DNA of 64,000 bases from Owenia fusiformis (GCA_903813345.2 CAIIXF020000003.1:14522931-14586930); one strand, 5' to 3'. Counted from the stretch's first letter, positions 1 to 12,900 are shown. The notes: generated by a model from the sequence alone, not told the origin. Program-made: numbers and translations.

Positions 1-1373
1 TCAGCAATAAATAAATTTATTTTTTATGAGTTTATTGCTTGGTTTAATATCATTGACAATAATTTTCAGATATTTCTGGACACAATTGTTCATTAGAATT
101 ATCAAGTAGTGTTAAGTACTGTTGTGACTGTTTCCTGTACAAATTACAATACAAAAAGTATAAATTTTTTCATGATTTAATTGTGATAGACGTTTAACAT
201 TTTTTGTATCATAGTGCCTTTGATGTAAAGTTTATAAGCCTTAAAGTCCCCGTCTAAAGTTTGAAAATATTTTTTTATCATTCATTTACTATTTGTCATG
301 ACTTAAAAAGTGATTTCAGAGCTTTTTGAACAAAAAAAATTTTGGAAAAAAAAGTTGTGAGCATTTCATTTCTCAAATATTCAAATTTCCCGCCATTTTT
401 CAAAAAAAGTTTAAATTTCTAAATCATCAAATATTTCTTAATGCATTTCAAAAAAGATTATCTTTTTAACACCAATGCAAAGATTGAACAAAGGACACAC
501 TATTTCAATAATAAAATGCCATATTTAATGGGCCACTTCAATGTTTTAGCATATCAAAAATATTTTGAAACATTAGTGATGTCACTAAGGTACCAAAAAC
601 TTTTTGAAAAAAATTGAAATTTCTTTTTCGATGTCAATCTTTTCTAAATATGTTAGACTTTCATAAAAAACCAATGTTGATTGTCTAACCAGGTTAAAAG
701 GAAGAATAAATTATGTTTTAGATATCATTGTACAATTGGTTTCTATGAGAACTAAAATTTTGAAATGCATTTTTCTCAGAACCATTTTCATGCACTGATA
801 AGTTCATTTCTCGCTTATTTATGAACCGATTTTCTTAATTTTTTCGGCAAAAGCATGAGAGGATGAATGCTATGCATTGGTATGAATTCTGGCTAATTAG
901 AAGATATGAGTGACCTCTAAAAGTTGGTTTTAAATAAATTCACAAATTTTGGAACAAAAAGTCTATCAAAAACCACTTTTTGAAATTAAAAAAAAAAGTT
1001 TCACATATCACACTTTGATAACATTGGGTAAGACTACAATATAAGCCAAAGTGGTTTAAACTTTATATGGGGCCTTTAAGGTTTCATCAATAGAGTGTGT
1101 ATACGTAGCCTTGTAGAAGAATCCTCTCTACGGACCTATACACTCTATTAATAAAACCGCGACCTATGGTTATAAATTCTATCGATGATCCACACTATAT
1201 ATTGATAAGCTATGGAGGATAGGTCTATGGTGGACCATTCATAAAAAAACACTCTGTATATCCTTAATCTATTTTATTGTTTGTGAAATGTATTTCAAAT
1301 ATCCCATGGTAACTCTTGGTTCATTACTGCACTCTTGGTCTTGCTACTCAACGTTCTATGATACGGCATTTAT
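1..1373. other. Gene-poor AT-rich flank
   Basis: I see no coding exon here. Many A and T runs occur. A hairpin-like inverted repeat at about 1088-1154 pairs AATAGAGTGTGTA with TACACTCTATTAA and may be a small foldback element. On the minus strand an AATAAA hexamer (plus-strand TTTATT at 1273-1278) lies beyond the minisatellite and could serve as the LRRC69 polyadenylation signal, in which case the whole 64-bp array would be 3' UTR. That is inference. Confidence 0.5.
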
Positions 1374-2198
1374 ATATTCTTTGACTGACACTTTAAGCAA
1401 TGCAATACCATAATAGTCATGTTTTGTATCATTAAATACTGTCTGACCAACACTTTAAGGGAATGCGACTCCATGATATTCATCTCCTGAAGCACTGAAA
1501 TATTGTTTGACTGACACTTTAAGGGAATGCAACTCCATGATATTCATGTCTTGAAGCATTGAAATATTGTTTGACTGACACTTTAAGGGAATGCAACTCC
1601 ATGATATTCATGTCTTGAAGCATTGAAATATTGTTTGACTGACACTTTAACGGAATGCAACTCCATGATATTCATGTCTTGAAGCATTGAAATATTGTTT
1701 GACTGACACTTTAAGGGAATGCAACTCCATGATATTCATGTCCTGAAGCACTGAAATATTGTTTATGCAAATCCATGATTTTCATATCCCGAAGCACTGA
1801 AATATTGTTTGACTGACACTCTAGGGGAATGCATCTCCATGATATTCATGTCCTGAAGCACTGAAATATTGTTTGACTGACACTTTAAGGGAATGCAACT
1901 CCATAATATTCATGTCTTGAATCACTGAAATATTGTTTGACTGACATTTTAAAGGAATGCAACTCCATGATATTCATGTCTTGTAGCATTAAAATACTGT
2001 CTGACTAACACTTTAAGGGAATGCGACTCCATGATATTCATGCCATGTCCCTGAAGCACTGAAATATTGTTTGACTGACACTTTAAGGGAATGCAACTCC
2101 ATGATATTCATGTCTTGTTGCATTAAAATACTGTTTGACTAACACTTTAAGGGAATGCAACTCCATAATATTCATGTCCCGGAGCATTGAAACATTTG
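1374..2198. repeat. 64-bp minisatellite overlapping the end of LRRC69
   Basis: About 12-13 head-to-tail copies of a 64-bp unit, recognisable by GGGAATGCAACTCCATGATA, then TTCATGTCTTGAAGCATTGA, then TTGTTTGACTGACACTTTAA. One internal copy near 1765 is shortened. Read on the minus strand, the copy at about 2147-2198 is the end of the LRRC69 coding sequence including its TAA stop. The other copies lie downstream, probably in the 3' UTR. The unit length is not a multiple of three, so it is not a coding expansion. Confidence 0.93.
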
Positions 2199-5100
2199 TA
2201 TGAGCACAACAGAGCTCTCACAGGTATTGTCCCACATGCATTGCTCGTCTTCAGTAACTGAAATAAAAGAATACAATGCTACTTTAAACCCTAATTTGTT
2301 AAAATTGTTGACAAGTATTTTAATGGATAGGAGTACGAAATTGTCGAACTGATTTTGAGATTGTCTTAAAGGTTTGCACTTTTTGGAAATGTGAACTTTT
2401 TCAAGTAAAAATGATTTTTACACTTTTTAACCCCACTTGGGTAGCGCAACGCAATATAATGAGATGTAGTTTATTTGAAAGAATGTTTGGTTGTATCAAA
2501 AGAAAAGTACATTCTTTTTCTATTGTTTTTAAAGAATGGAAATCAAATTTTACACTGTGCCTGGCCTGTAACATGCAGTGCACTGAAGCTGAACTAATCA
2601 TAGCCCATTCACTCTCTTACACTCACTCACAATACCTCCACTTGAATAGTCAATAAAAAATCAATTTTCCCAGATTGGATCATGGACCATTTACCTTTCA
2701 TAAGAGTCAGTGTGGTGTTTAAGTTAGATAATCAATTCATTCTTAATCTTAGGAAAATAATACCCAAGACTCAATTTTTATCCATTACAGAATTTCATTT
2801 AGTGCGAAATACATAAAAAGGCACCTTACCTTATGTGCATCTATGAATGTGACACATTCTAGCCATGTGTTCAAGAATGATTCTCCACAAACAGAGCATT
2901 TACTTGACTGCGCCAACATCTCCTTCACCGAGGGGTAGTGGCGTATTGCACGTCTTAGGTATGACCACCTAAAATATTTTAACGCAAATGTGTTGTAGGG
3001 AGACAACAAAGAGAAATTGAAAATCATTTTTTGAAAAAAAAATTTTATATCATTTTATCTTCAGTGTCTACGATATTGATTTATTTTTACGAAAAAAATG
3101 TTCATGAATAGGCAGAGGATTCGTTGAAATGAAAGATATCCTCTGCACAATGCCTCAAATTATGGGAAGGAATTAGAGCTCACCTATCTTTTAATTCTCT
3201 CATGATAAATCGAGCAACCAACTCCTGCAAAAGACAGAAAATGTATTTTACAATTTCAACAATCATGATGACAATGATGAGAGACACTACAAAGATGACA
3301 AAATAATACAATGATGATAAAAAAATGTTACTTTTACAATGCATGCTCCCAACAATATGTTTGAAATGTTTTTATTCTTATCTTGAAACAGCACCGAATT
3401 GCTTCAACACAGAGAGAGGCATTGCACTATATTTTGCACTTTATCAAATGAATCCCATATCTTCAACTTAAATAGAAAAGTGCTAAAAGGTTCATGGTAG
3501 ATTGTAAGAGTAACGATCTAAAATACTTTCTTTGAGATTTCCATACCTTCATAGCAAAAATGTTCTATTTTCTGTAAAAGATATAAATATATTTCTTAAA
3601 ACATGGCCATACCTTCAGAGCTAGGACTTCTTCCTCTTGTACTGAATGTACAGGGACATACTGTAACAATGGATTCTGCTCGCAATACAATTCTTTCAGA
3701 GGAAGTGCTCCAATCTACAACAGGCCAATTATGTATTCAGTTATGGTTGGTTTTCCTGTGTATGTACACTTATACTGTATCTTAGTAACCATGCGTTATA
3801 AAATATAGAAAAAATAACCTTGTAAATATCTATGGGTAAAATGTGATTTGATTGTTTATAAAAAAAACAGCAGTGAGTTTTTTGTTGAATCTAGTCGTGC
3901 ATCACAGGACCACAGATTTGATGCAAGACTCAGTTAGTGGAAAGACAAAGAAAGACTAGAGACAAGTCAATTTTTTTATTCTATTTTTTTTATTTTTTCT
4001 ATGTTTAACTTGTAATGTTCAATATCAAGCTTTTTTCTAAAAAGTCAAATATTTCTAGCTTTTTTCATACAAATTTTATCTTTGATCAGATATCTATTCT
4101 ATGATTGTAAGGGACACACTGATTTGCTGACACACTAACATGCTGACACACTGATATGCTTTATGAAGAGAGAGCTTCCAACATTTTACATTCTTTGCTG
4201 CCATCTATTCTTTGACTTTAAATCCCGAGATGATCTGTGGTTAATATTATAATGAAACAATAAAATTATATAAAATAGTTTCTATTTATGTTCATGCAAC
4301 ACACAACAAAATAAAACATTGTCCTCCAACTTACAAGTGTAATTATCATTATAAAGCTGAAGAGACCAGGGACTGACCTTATATAGCATGTCAAAACATT
4401 GAAATATTGAATTCAAAAAATAAATAAAATTTGACTCATTTTTTAGTAAAAGACTCATCACTTTTATACAAGTAAATATTCCTTACCTCTGTTGGAAATA
4501 TCCTCAACTCATTTGCAGCAATATCCAAAACACGAAGTTTGTAACATTTCCCTAAACTCTGGAAAAGTAAAGAATAGCTTAAATCAACTCCAAGACAAAT
4601 GTGCACAAAATACAAGTGAATATGCACAGTCAGGCCGGTATCCAGAATTTTCCAAGGGGGTTCACTTTTCCCAAAAATTCTAGGGGGGTTCACTTTGGCA
4701 AATTTGGCCAAAAATCACTCAAAAAATAGTCAGAATGGTGAAAAACTGCATGATTTTGAAAGAAATTTTGGCCAGAGGGGGTTCGCCCAAACCCCCCTGG
4801 CTATGGGCCTGTCAACAGTAACATCCAAAACATGTTCAGTTTGTAACACTTCTCTAAACTCTGGAAAAGTAAAAGATTAGTGAATTTCAATTTGGTTGTG
4901 CACAAAAAACAAGTGACTATGATGATCGATACAAAATCTTGTTCTTACATCTTGATTCACAAGGTTTCATTTGTCCAACCTTGTGTCATAAAAACCACCT
5001 TGGAAGTCGAAGATGGAGTTTTTCACAAAATGAAAATGAAGCCATTTCTCAAACAATCATAAACAAAACCAATGTAAAGTTTAAGTCAATGCATTACAAA

Positions 5101-7624
5101 TGAGCATTTTTGCTATATTTTGCAATAAAAAAATTTTGTCCACAAAACAGCAATACGTTGCAAACAAAATGCCTCTGTCCCAAATGAATTTGTGATTCAA
5201 TAATTTTTTCTTAAATTGAGCTATTGCATTGACTTAGACTTTAGTATTCTCCTTACCTCTGGTAATTCTTTAATTTTATTCTTCTGTAAATATAGCTTTT
5301 CAATATTAATAAGGAAGCCCATCTCCAGTGGGAGTCCAGCAAGGTGGTTGCCAGCAGCATGGAGTTCTTGTAGGTTTGTAAGGGCACACATCTCAAATGG
5401 AAGATCCATAAGTAAATTGTTGTCCATACTTAAATGTTGTAGACTTGCTAATCTGAAGATATGAAAAGTTGATTTAATGTCGTAACACGTGCATTGTTAA
5501 TTTTTTTACGCAAGATGTTTCGCTTACACAGTTTCAAATGTCTGATTGCCATGTGACTTAACATGAAGGCCTCAAGTCTTGGGATTTCCCTCACTTATTT
5601 TAAATGCTATAATCTGGTTTGTGAAGTTTAAAAATGTATACAACTGTACTTCAAATTGGATAAAACTGATATCCTTCACACTCATATAAAATTCTATGGA
5701 TGAATAGCACCACTTTAGAATGAAAATGCATGACGTTAGACATTAAAATATTATTATTGAAATCAACTACAGATAATATATATTTATTTCAGGATTAAAT
5801 TAACTCTTACGTACTTGCATATCTCTGGTGGAAGTCTTCTTATTTTATTGTTATTTAGATTAAGGAATGTCAAGTTTCTCATATGATCTGCAACAAAGAA
5901 AATGAAAACATTTAGTACATGTACATGTACATTGTATATGTAATTTAAGAGCTGTATTTAGACTGCGGTTATTTAATTCATTCCATAGTTATTGTGACAT
6001 TCATAAGATATCATGTTAAAATAAAGGTTTTAGTCAAATTTTTACTTAACAATATAATACATGTACAGCTTTTATACCATGAGATAAAGTGTGCCTCTAT
6101 CTTATCGTTCACAAAATTTTGCTAATTGACTCAATGGAAGGTTGACTAACAATGAGTGATCAGTCTTTTGGAAAGGTTGATTTTAATCATTTAATAATCA
6201 TAGGTTAATAACATACCAAGCACCCTTTACATCTATATGGAATAAAAGAGGATCATATGATTTATTCAGGAAATTATTTTTATCCACTCATGGATATTGA
6301 TATCTGCACTTTCTTGGTACACTCATTCAATCTAAATAATCAAAGCAGGCAAATATTGAAATGAACAAAAAAGTATGTCAGAAACATAAGGACAAAATGT
6401 TTTTTCCAGTCCATCTTTGATAATAACATGTTCAAAAACTCCCTTTAAGATACTGTGAATTTTGTCTGAATACCGGTATGTTTTTGTCAATACTCAAACC
6501 CAGAATACCATAACTGGAAAATGTTAGGTCCCTCGGCCCAAAAACCAATCGAATGATCATACCACTGATGATACTTACATAAAATAGAGGGTGCCAATAT
6601 CTTTACTCTATTGTTGAACAAATGCAGTTTTAAAAGTGAGGAGAGATATTTCAAGGCATCGGGTAATTCTTCAAATATGTTGTTTCCTAGATTCAGGATC
6701 TCTAACTGAAAACATAAAGTATACACATGTATAACAGTATAACACTATAAGGCTGCATGAGACCATTAAATATGCCAGTCTTCGATGGACTTAGTTAGGA
6801 ATTCTTAATTTTACAAAAATTCTGTTGATCAATGGCCACCTGAATTTTATAACGAGTACTCAGATATAAACGAAACATGTACCAGATTTTAGATACATCA
6901 TGTAGTGTGATACAAATATAGAATGAAAGGAACCCTTTTTTCACCCAAAATTTTTGCTTGTATAGATCCAACAACATTAAATTCTCCCCAATGCAGCGCT
7001 TGCCAAACACTTCAAATCTAAAGGATGTCGTAACTACACATTCAAATGCCGCCATTTTGAATATTTTTCCCGCTTCAGATTTTAAATTGCAAGGTTTGGT
7101 CTTATTCCATAACTAAAAAAATCAAAACACATAACAGGGGATTGGGATACAAATATAAACCTTTCGATAGTATGGATTATGAACTTATTGCCAGTTGTAA
7201 TGTCAGGAGTGAATAACGACATCCCAGAGCGGAGCCAGTTTTTATTGGTATAAAGATGCAATGTCAAAAGGGTGTCATCAGAGAACCATTTTTAATTTAG
7301 ATTTAATCGAAAGTTAAATCAGAGAGCTTTTCACATATGATCGACATATACCACATATTTTGCTAGCCTACTAGTATAGCCGAGCTCGCATTTTTTGAAC
7401 AAAATTAGCCTATTTTGAAAAAATTTTTTTGAAAAAGGCTCACAAACCTGTGTCAATTTCCCAAACTCTGGTGGCAATTCAGCGATCGAATTATTCTTCA
7501 ATCGAATCTGCAATACATCTGTTAGATTTCCTATTATGCTTGGTACCCGATCTAAATGGCTATTATTCAAATTAACCACTTTTGGTTGAGATTTCAAAGC
7601 TTTCAGTAGAAGTGTGTCCGCCAT
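2147..7624 (-). CDS. LRRC69: Leucine-rich repeat protein, LRRC69 orthologue (9 exons)
   Basis: Coding exons in transcript order: 7624-7448, 6705-6579, 5887-5815, 5452-5257, 4558-4487, 3714-3613, 3224-3184, 2968-2830, 2257-2147. All have AG acceptors and GT donors and consistent phases, and together encode 345 aa (vertebrate LRRC69 is about 347). Residues 1-59 open MADTLLLKALKSQPKVV, matching the family start. Residues 20 to about 235 carry consecutive LRRs (LxxLxLxxN, e.g. LEILNLGNN and LTFLNLNNN). The C-terminus has the family's cysteine-rich tail: CSVC at 287-290, LEC at 299-301 and CSYKC at 327-331, possibly metal binding. The molecular function is unknown; LRRs usually bind proteins. The last 12 or so codons lie inside a minisatellite unit, and exon 5 has a broken partial duplicate upstream. 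Identification rests on remembered family sequence. Confidence 0.93.
4629..4808. mobile_element. MITE-like element, 'CCCATAGCCAGGGGG' family
   Basis: A roughly 180-bp unit in LRRC69 intron 4 with G/C-run ends. The right end reads CCCCCCTGGCTATGGGCCT and the left end is a decayed inverse. Related copies occur at about 34741-34925 and 51762-51835. It has no coding capacity. It sits between LRRC69 exon 5 and the relic duplicate of that exon. The superfamily cannot be told. Confidence 0.6.
4812..4920 (-). pseudogene. Broken partial duplicate of LRRC69 exon 5 with its acceptor
   Basis: On the minus strand the sequence around 4862-4812 repeats the exon 5 acceptor and start (ACTTTTCCAG then AGTTTAG) and about 50 nt of exon. 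The duplication extends into the upstream intron (GTGCACAAAAAACAAGTGA here against GTGCACAAAATACAAGTGA near 4600). A small insertion after the TGTTACAAACT segment shifts the frame, and no donor is evident. It is a relic and probably not spliced. Confidence 0.7.
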
Positions 7625-8274
7625 CTTTGTTGTCAATGACGCCAATGGACGAATACATGGACTCACGAAATAGAGTATGAGACCATGCCCAGTCATAACA
7701 TGAGGCCATAATACTTAATATTTCAGGAGAGAGAGCGCATGCGCAAAGTGTAAGACGGAAAAATTGAGCTCCGAAAAATAACTTTATTTTTGTGTATTTA
7801 CAGCTAGTCTGAACATTCTACATAACTACACAGACCGCCTATAACTCGCTGGAGGTGCCAAGAATCCAACGCGACCCTTCAACGGACTAAAACCACCGGG
7901 AAAGTTGGAATACGTGACCAACAAGATCCACCTCGTGTCCGCCATTGCAGCCATTTTGCCCGGGAAATTTCCATTGGAAATTCGTTTGTCACGGGAACCT
8001 GAGGACCCAGTGTGTGCCCAGCTTTGTGTGCCCAGCTGTTTCTTATAATCTTAGTTGGAGGTATAGATCCTCCGGATCTTTTAATATATATTTTTATCTT
8101 TTTTGACCAATACAAATATTTCTTAAAAAACCTAGTGACTGTCTAGTAAAAAGCAGGTTTTGATATTTTTATCTGTAAGTTATACAGTAGCCTACTCAAT
8201 AATCATTCCACGCTACAGCTAACTTTGATACTATTTACCTAAGAAGTATAATTCAAGCAACTTTATTGCATTTC
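7625..8274 (-). promoter_or_regulatory. LRRC69 upstream region
   Basis: Sequence 5' of the LRRC69 start codon, between the gene and the retrotransposon. It is less AT-rich than its surroundings at 7820-8000 and includes CCATTGC and GCCATTTTG words resembling YY1-type core-promoter motifs. No exon of another gene could be supported; a 78-codon minus-strand reading frame here matches nothing I know. The promoter role is inferred from position. Confidence 0.4.
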
Positions 8275-8826
8275 TGGGGCGTCGCCCGCCACTGCATGGT
8301 CACCTCTCTGGTGCCATTTTGTTTTCGTTTTTGATAAGTCTATGCGACATTGTTTCAGCTAAATTAGACGAGTGGTGTACAGCATTTAGAAGCTAATGAT
8401 TTCCTAGATAAAGTAAGAATTTTTTCCTATGAGTTAGCTGTGTACCACCTGCTTTTAGTGTAGTTAGTGCTTTACCTGCTTTCCCTGCTTTGCGTGCTGC
8501 ACTGTGTTTATTTTACTGCAACATTGCTAGAGTAGGACTAATTATCCAGTAGGGCAAGGTTCGTAGTGTATCTAGTAACTAATAAGGATATACCATTGTA
8601 TGATTTGTTGTGGCCGATTTAGATTGGCACATTTTAGTTATTTTTATATGTGTTAGGATTGAAAAGTCTATTTTTACAGAGTCTATTTTTACAAAGCTTT
8701 CTTTTTTATATAAACCTTTTTATAAATATATATATATACACATAGAGTATTTTTATCTTTGCCAAATAACCAACTCACTTGGTAACTGTACAGGTACATG
8801 TTAAACCAGCTTCCAGACAGCTTGGA

Positions 8827-9915
8827 ATGCCTGTAAAATCTAAGTCAAAAGCTAAAAAGGCTACCATTCTCAAATCAAAGGAAAAGGACTCCTGTCCATG
8901 TAATAAAGATTTAGATAGTATATTTCTGAACTGCTCAAATTGTGAGCAATGGTGGCATTCTAACTGTCTGGGTCTAGGTAATAGCGAGGAAGACTGCCCG
9001 TTACTCAAATTATATGCGCAAGAAGAGACTGTCTTCAACTGCCCTTACTGCATACTCAACAGCATCAATGCTGATATAAAGCTTAAGCCTCAGAACACGG
9101 TCTCTCCTTCGGATAAGCAAAACAAACTGGCTAATAATTTGAGTCCACCTAAGATTTCTCAAGCTAAACATAGTAGCAAGAGTGCTATAAATAGCACTGT
9201 GAGTCAAAATCTACCAAAGAACATTTTAATCATCGACAACTTGAAAAACCCAGGCCTATTCAAGGATAGTGATAAAATCAAAAAAGAAATTTTCAAACAT
9301 AAATCCCAAGTTAAAATAACCCACACTTATCAGCTTTGCAGAGGAGGAATTGCAATTCACTACGCTGACCCAGAACAAAAGGAACTCCTCAGCAGGGACT
9401 GGCCTGAATCAGCGTTTGGAGGAAGTGGCAAACAACTTGACATACACGACACTACCCCCACCTCCCGTTGTATCATAAGGAACGTCCCTACAAGTATAAA
9501 TCCAGAAGAACTGAAACAAGTAGTTGAGCAACAATCAGGTATAAGTGTATCTATAAGAAGATTCAAATACAGGGATACTGGTAAGGGCATGCCTATAGTG
9601 GCTGCCACATGTAGTAATCATACTGATCTGTCTATCTTATTCAAAACAAAATTAACTATTGGTAATAAAATTTTGTTAGTGGAAGCAATCAACACAGCCA
9701 AGCACAAAGTAACCCGGTGCTTCCGTTGCCAATTTTACGGGCACGTGGCGAAGGCTTGCACTAACAAAGCTAAGTGCGAAAACTGTGGTGGTGCACATAA
9801 GAATAAGTGTACCAATTCAACTAAGTGTAACAACTGTGGAGAAAACCACAAAGCTAGCTCCAATAAGTGCATTTATTATATTGATTTAAAGCTCAAAAGG
9901 AGCACTAATGTATAG
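8827..9915 (+). CDS. Retrotransposon ORF1: PHD finger plus CCHC zinc knuckles
   Basis: A 362-aa nucleic-acid-binding protein that would package element RNA. The first in-frame ATG is at 8827 (MPVKSKSKAKK); the same frame is open a little further upstream without an ATG. Near the N-terminus (about residues 22-76) is a PHD-type zinc finger: CPC, CSNC, WWHSNC, CPYC. A lysine-rich middle follows, then an RRM-like segment near 210-290 (CIIRNVP ... FKYRDTGKG). Three zinc knuckles end the protein: CFRCQFYGHVAKAC, CENCGGAHKNKC and CNNCGENHKASSNKC. The stop (TAG at 9913-9915) overlaps the ORF2 start. RRM plus CCHC is the usual I/Jockey ORF1 plan; the PHD finger is less common. Confidence 0.9.
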   Translation: MPVKSKSKAKKATILKSKEKDSCPCNKDLDSIFLNCSNCEQWWHSNCLGLGNSEEDCPLLKLYAQEETVFNCPYCILNSINADIKLKPQNTVSPSDKQNKLANNLSPPKISQAKHSSKSAINSTVSQNLPKNILIIDNLKNPGLFKDSDKIKKEIFKHKSQVKITHTYQLCRGGIAIHYADPEQKELLSRDWPESAFGGSGKQLDIHDTTPTSRCIIRNVPTSINPEELKQVVEQQSGISVSIRRFKYRDTGKGMPIVAATCSNHTDLSILFKTKLTIGNKILLVEAINTAKHKVTRCFRCQFYGHVAKACTNKAKCENCGGAHKNKCTNSTKCNNCGENHKASSNKCIYYIDLKLKRSTNV

Positions 9916-12900
9916 TAACTCCATAACTATAGTGGCTGCTACTCTCTTACTTTCTCTGCTAGTGACAATGAAAATATTCCAAGCTAACATACGTTCTATC
10001 AACACCTCGGCTAAATACATCAAACATATCTCTCCTGAAGCATCTATATTTTGCATTACAGAAATCTGGCACCCTACAGCTGAATCAATCCAAAGAGCCG
10101 GTCTAAAAGACTGGACTTGGATTTCCTCTATCAGACAAGGCAGGGAGGGGGGCGGGGCAGCCATTATAGCATCATCAGACACAAAGGTGGTAAAAAGAAA
10201 TGATCTCATGAGAAATGACATAGAGGCAGCTTGGGCAAATGTCTATTGTAAAGACCTCGCTTTTCTTCTATGTTCAGTTTATATACCCCCAGGAAACATT
10301 GAATCATGGGATAAATTTTCTAGAGTGGCAACCTCTGCTTTACATAGCAAGCTTCCAGTACTTTTTACAGGGGATTTTAATGGGAGACATCCCTTATGGA
10401 ATGACTGTTCTATTAACAAATTGGGAAGCACTATTGCAGAGTTTGCCATGATCCATGACTTACACATTTTCAACAACCATCAGTTCACTAGAAATGAAAC
10501 TATCATCGATTTAACCATCGGCTCCGGCTCACTGACATCCAAGATCTCGGAGTGGGCGGTGCGGGATGAGATCTATTTGAAATCAGATCACAAACTTATC
10601 TCATTCAGCGTCGGCCAGGCCGGGAAGGAGGAAGTCAGGGAATATTATGATTTGAAAAATGCAAATTGGGAAAAATTTGTTTCTGAAATGGAAAAACTTT
10701 GTCTTAACTGGCAACAAAACGTTATTGCTGCCAATGTTGAAGAAGCTTACACCTCCCTATGCTCGATAATGCTCAAAGTCATAAACGACATCATACCTAA
10801 GAAAAAAATTTGTTCTAAGAGCAAAGGGTGGTGGAACGACAATTTAAATCAACAAGTTAAAGCTCTGAGAAGGGCAAAACGCCGTTATAACAAGCGCAGT
10901 GACCCTCATAATTGGGAAACCTATACCAGGCTCGCAGAAGAGTTCGCAGAGAGTGCACATAAAGCTGAATCTAGCTATTGGGATGATCTCTTCGAAGAGC
11001 TTGATCTGGGTAACCCAAATATGATATGGAAAACTGTAATGAAAACTCAAACCAAAAAGGGTAAGAAAATAGTCCAACCAATTATAGATGGAAATGGTAA
11101 CATTCATCATACCGATGAGGACATTGCAGAAACTATGGTTAAGCAATATGGCAAGCAACATCTGCCAGTACAGCGGTATGATGAATGGTACAACTTTGTT
11201 GTGAGAAAGGCCAAAGAATCTGTCCAACTTGAAAAAATCAAAATTAAAAACACTAATTACAATCAGACTTGCGAACCTTTTAACAAGGACATAGAATTTG
11301 ATGAAATAATAGCAGCTATTGAGAAAACACCAGCTAAAACTGCTCCTAGTCCTAGGGAAAAAATTTTGAGTATTTTTATCAAAAAAGGGGGGATCACACT
11401 ACATAAATCAATTTGGCTTCTCTCACAGAAATGCTGGGCGGAAGGTCAGCTTCCCCAGGAATTTAGAATTGATCCAAAGATTATGCTAGGTAAACCTAAC
11501 AAAAATAACTATAATTCAGACAGATCCTATCGCCCTATAACACTTGAAGCTCAAGTTGGGAAAATCCTACAAAGGGTAGTCAGCCCAAGGTTATCATGGA
11601 TAAGCGAGACTACATCCTCTTACTGTGCCTTCCAGGATGCTTACAGGGAACATAGATCCTGTTCACAGACTGTGATTAGATTGGTGCAGTCCATCCAGGA
11701 GGCGTGGAATAGAGGAGAATATGTCATCGCAGCAGTATTAGATTACGAGAGCTGTTTTGAACGGGTGTTTAGGGAGGGGCTCATCTACAAACTAGCCCAG
11801 AAGGGAATCAATGGACGCCTGTTAGTGTACATCAGTGAATACTTAACTAATAGGCAATTCTCTATATCTGTCAACAACCACACTACTCCCCTACTGCCAT
11901 CAGTGGTGGGCATCCCTCAGGGGTCCGTGTTGTCTCCGCTTCTCTGTAATCTCTACACGGCAGACTCCATGGACAACATAGGGTCGGAGAAGGCTGGCTT
12001 TGCAGATGACAACACAATATGGGCATGTGGAGCTGACTTGAAAGAGATAGAGAAACTCATCAACACGGACTTGAATCAATTAACCAACAAATGGTGCAAA
12101 AGATGGAACATGGAGATCGCCCCTGAAAAAACCGAGGTAATGGTCTTCAGTCCACCTGGTATCACTAGCCCCGATATTAATATCTTTATCGACGGCCGGA
12201 AACTCCAGGTGGTGTCCCACAAGAAGATTCTTGGATGCACCATAGATAACGAACTTAAATTTAATCTACATATCGAAAATAAGAAAAAATCTGCATTCGG
12301 TGCTCTTGCGGGCATAAACAATTTCACTTCCAGCAAATCGGGCTGTAGCCAAGAGGTATTCACCATGCTGTACAAAGCGTTGGTGATACCGCACTTCGAA
12401 ACCAGCATTAGTGCTCTGGCTGCAGTTACCGAGAAAGCTGTTTCTGCCTATGCACCAGTCCAGAGGGCAGCACTACTTAGAGCAACCGGATGCCTCAACT
12501 CAACTAGCACTGACTCATTAGAAGTACTGGCTGGTGTACTACCGCTTGATATTTTACTAAGAAGCAGGCAGGCTCAAGAGGGTGTGAGAATAGCTACCCA
12601 CACTGAGTCAGACCCCATTGCCAGGGAATTTTTGAGATGGGGTGGGTCATCTCAAACTGAGAAGACCCCCTCCTGCTTTAATATCATAACAGCCAGACTG
12701 AGACTTCATAGATGCCCCACACAACCTAACAATTATATACAGCACTATTACCATCACCAGGATGTAGACATCTTCCAACCTACGAAGGCAACCATCCATA
12801 ACGAAGATTTTGCCAACACAAAGTCCGCCCAAAGTGTTCGAATAAGCTCAGTGCTTAGTGAACAGCCGGACGGTAGGACTATAGTCTTCACAGACGGGTC

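Noticed and set aside
2411-2656. Opposed frames just upstream of the last LRRC69 exon
   Set aside because: They fall in an intron; the true last exon (2257-2147) fits the family and the phase of exon 8.
7879-8115. 78-codon minus-strand frame upstream of LRRC69
   Set aside because: No family resemblance; it lies in the less AT-rich promoter region where longer chance frames are expected.
10844-11227. Antisense frames inside the retrotransposon
   Set aside because: Shadows of ORF2; composition follows the coding strand.
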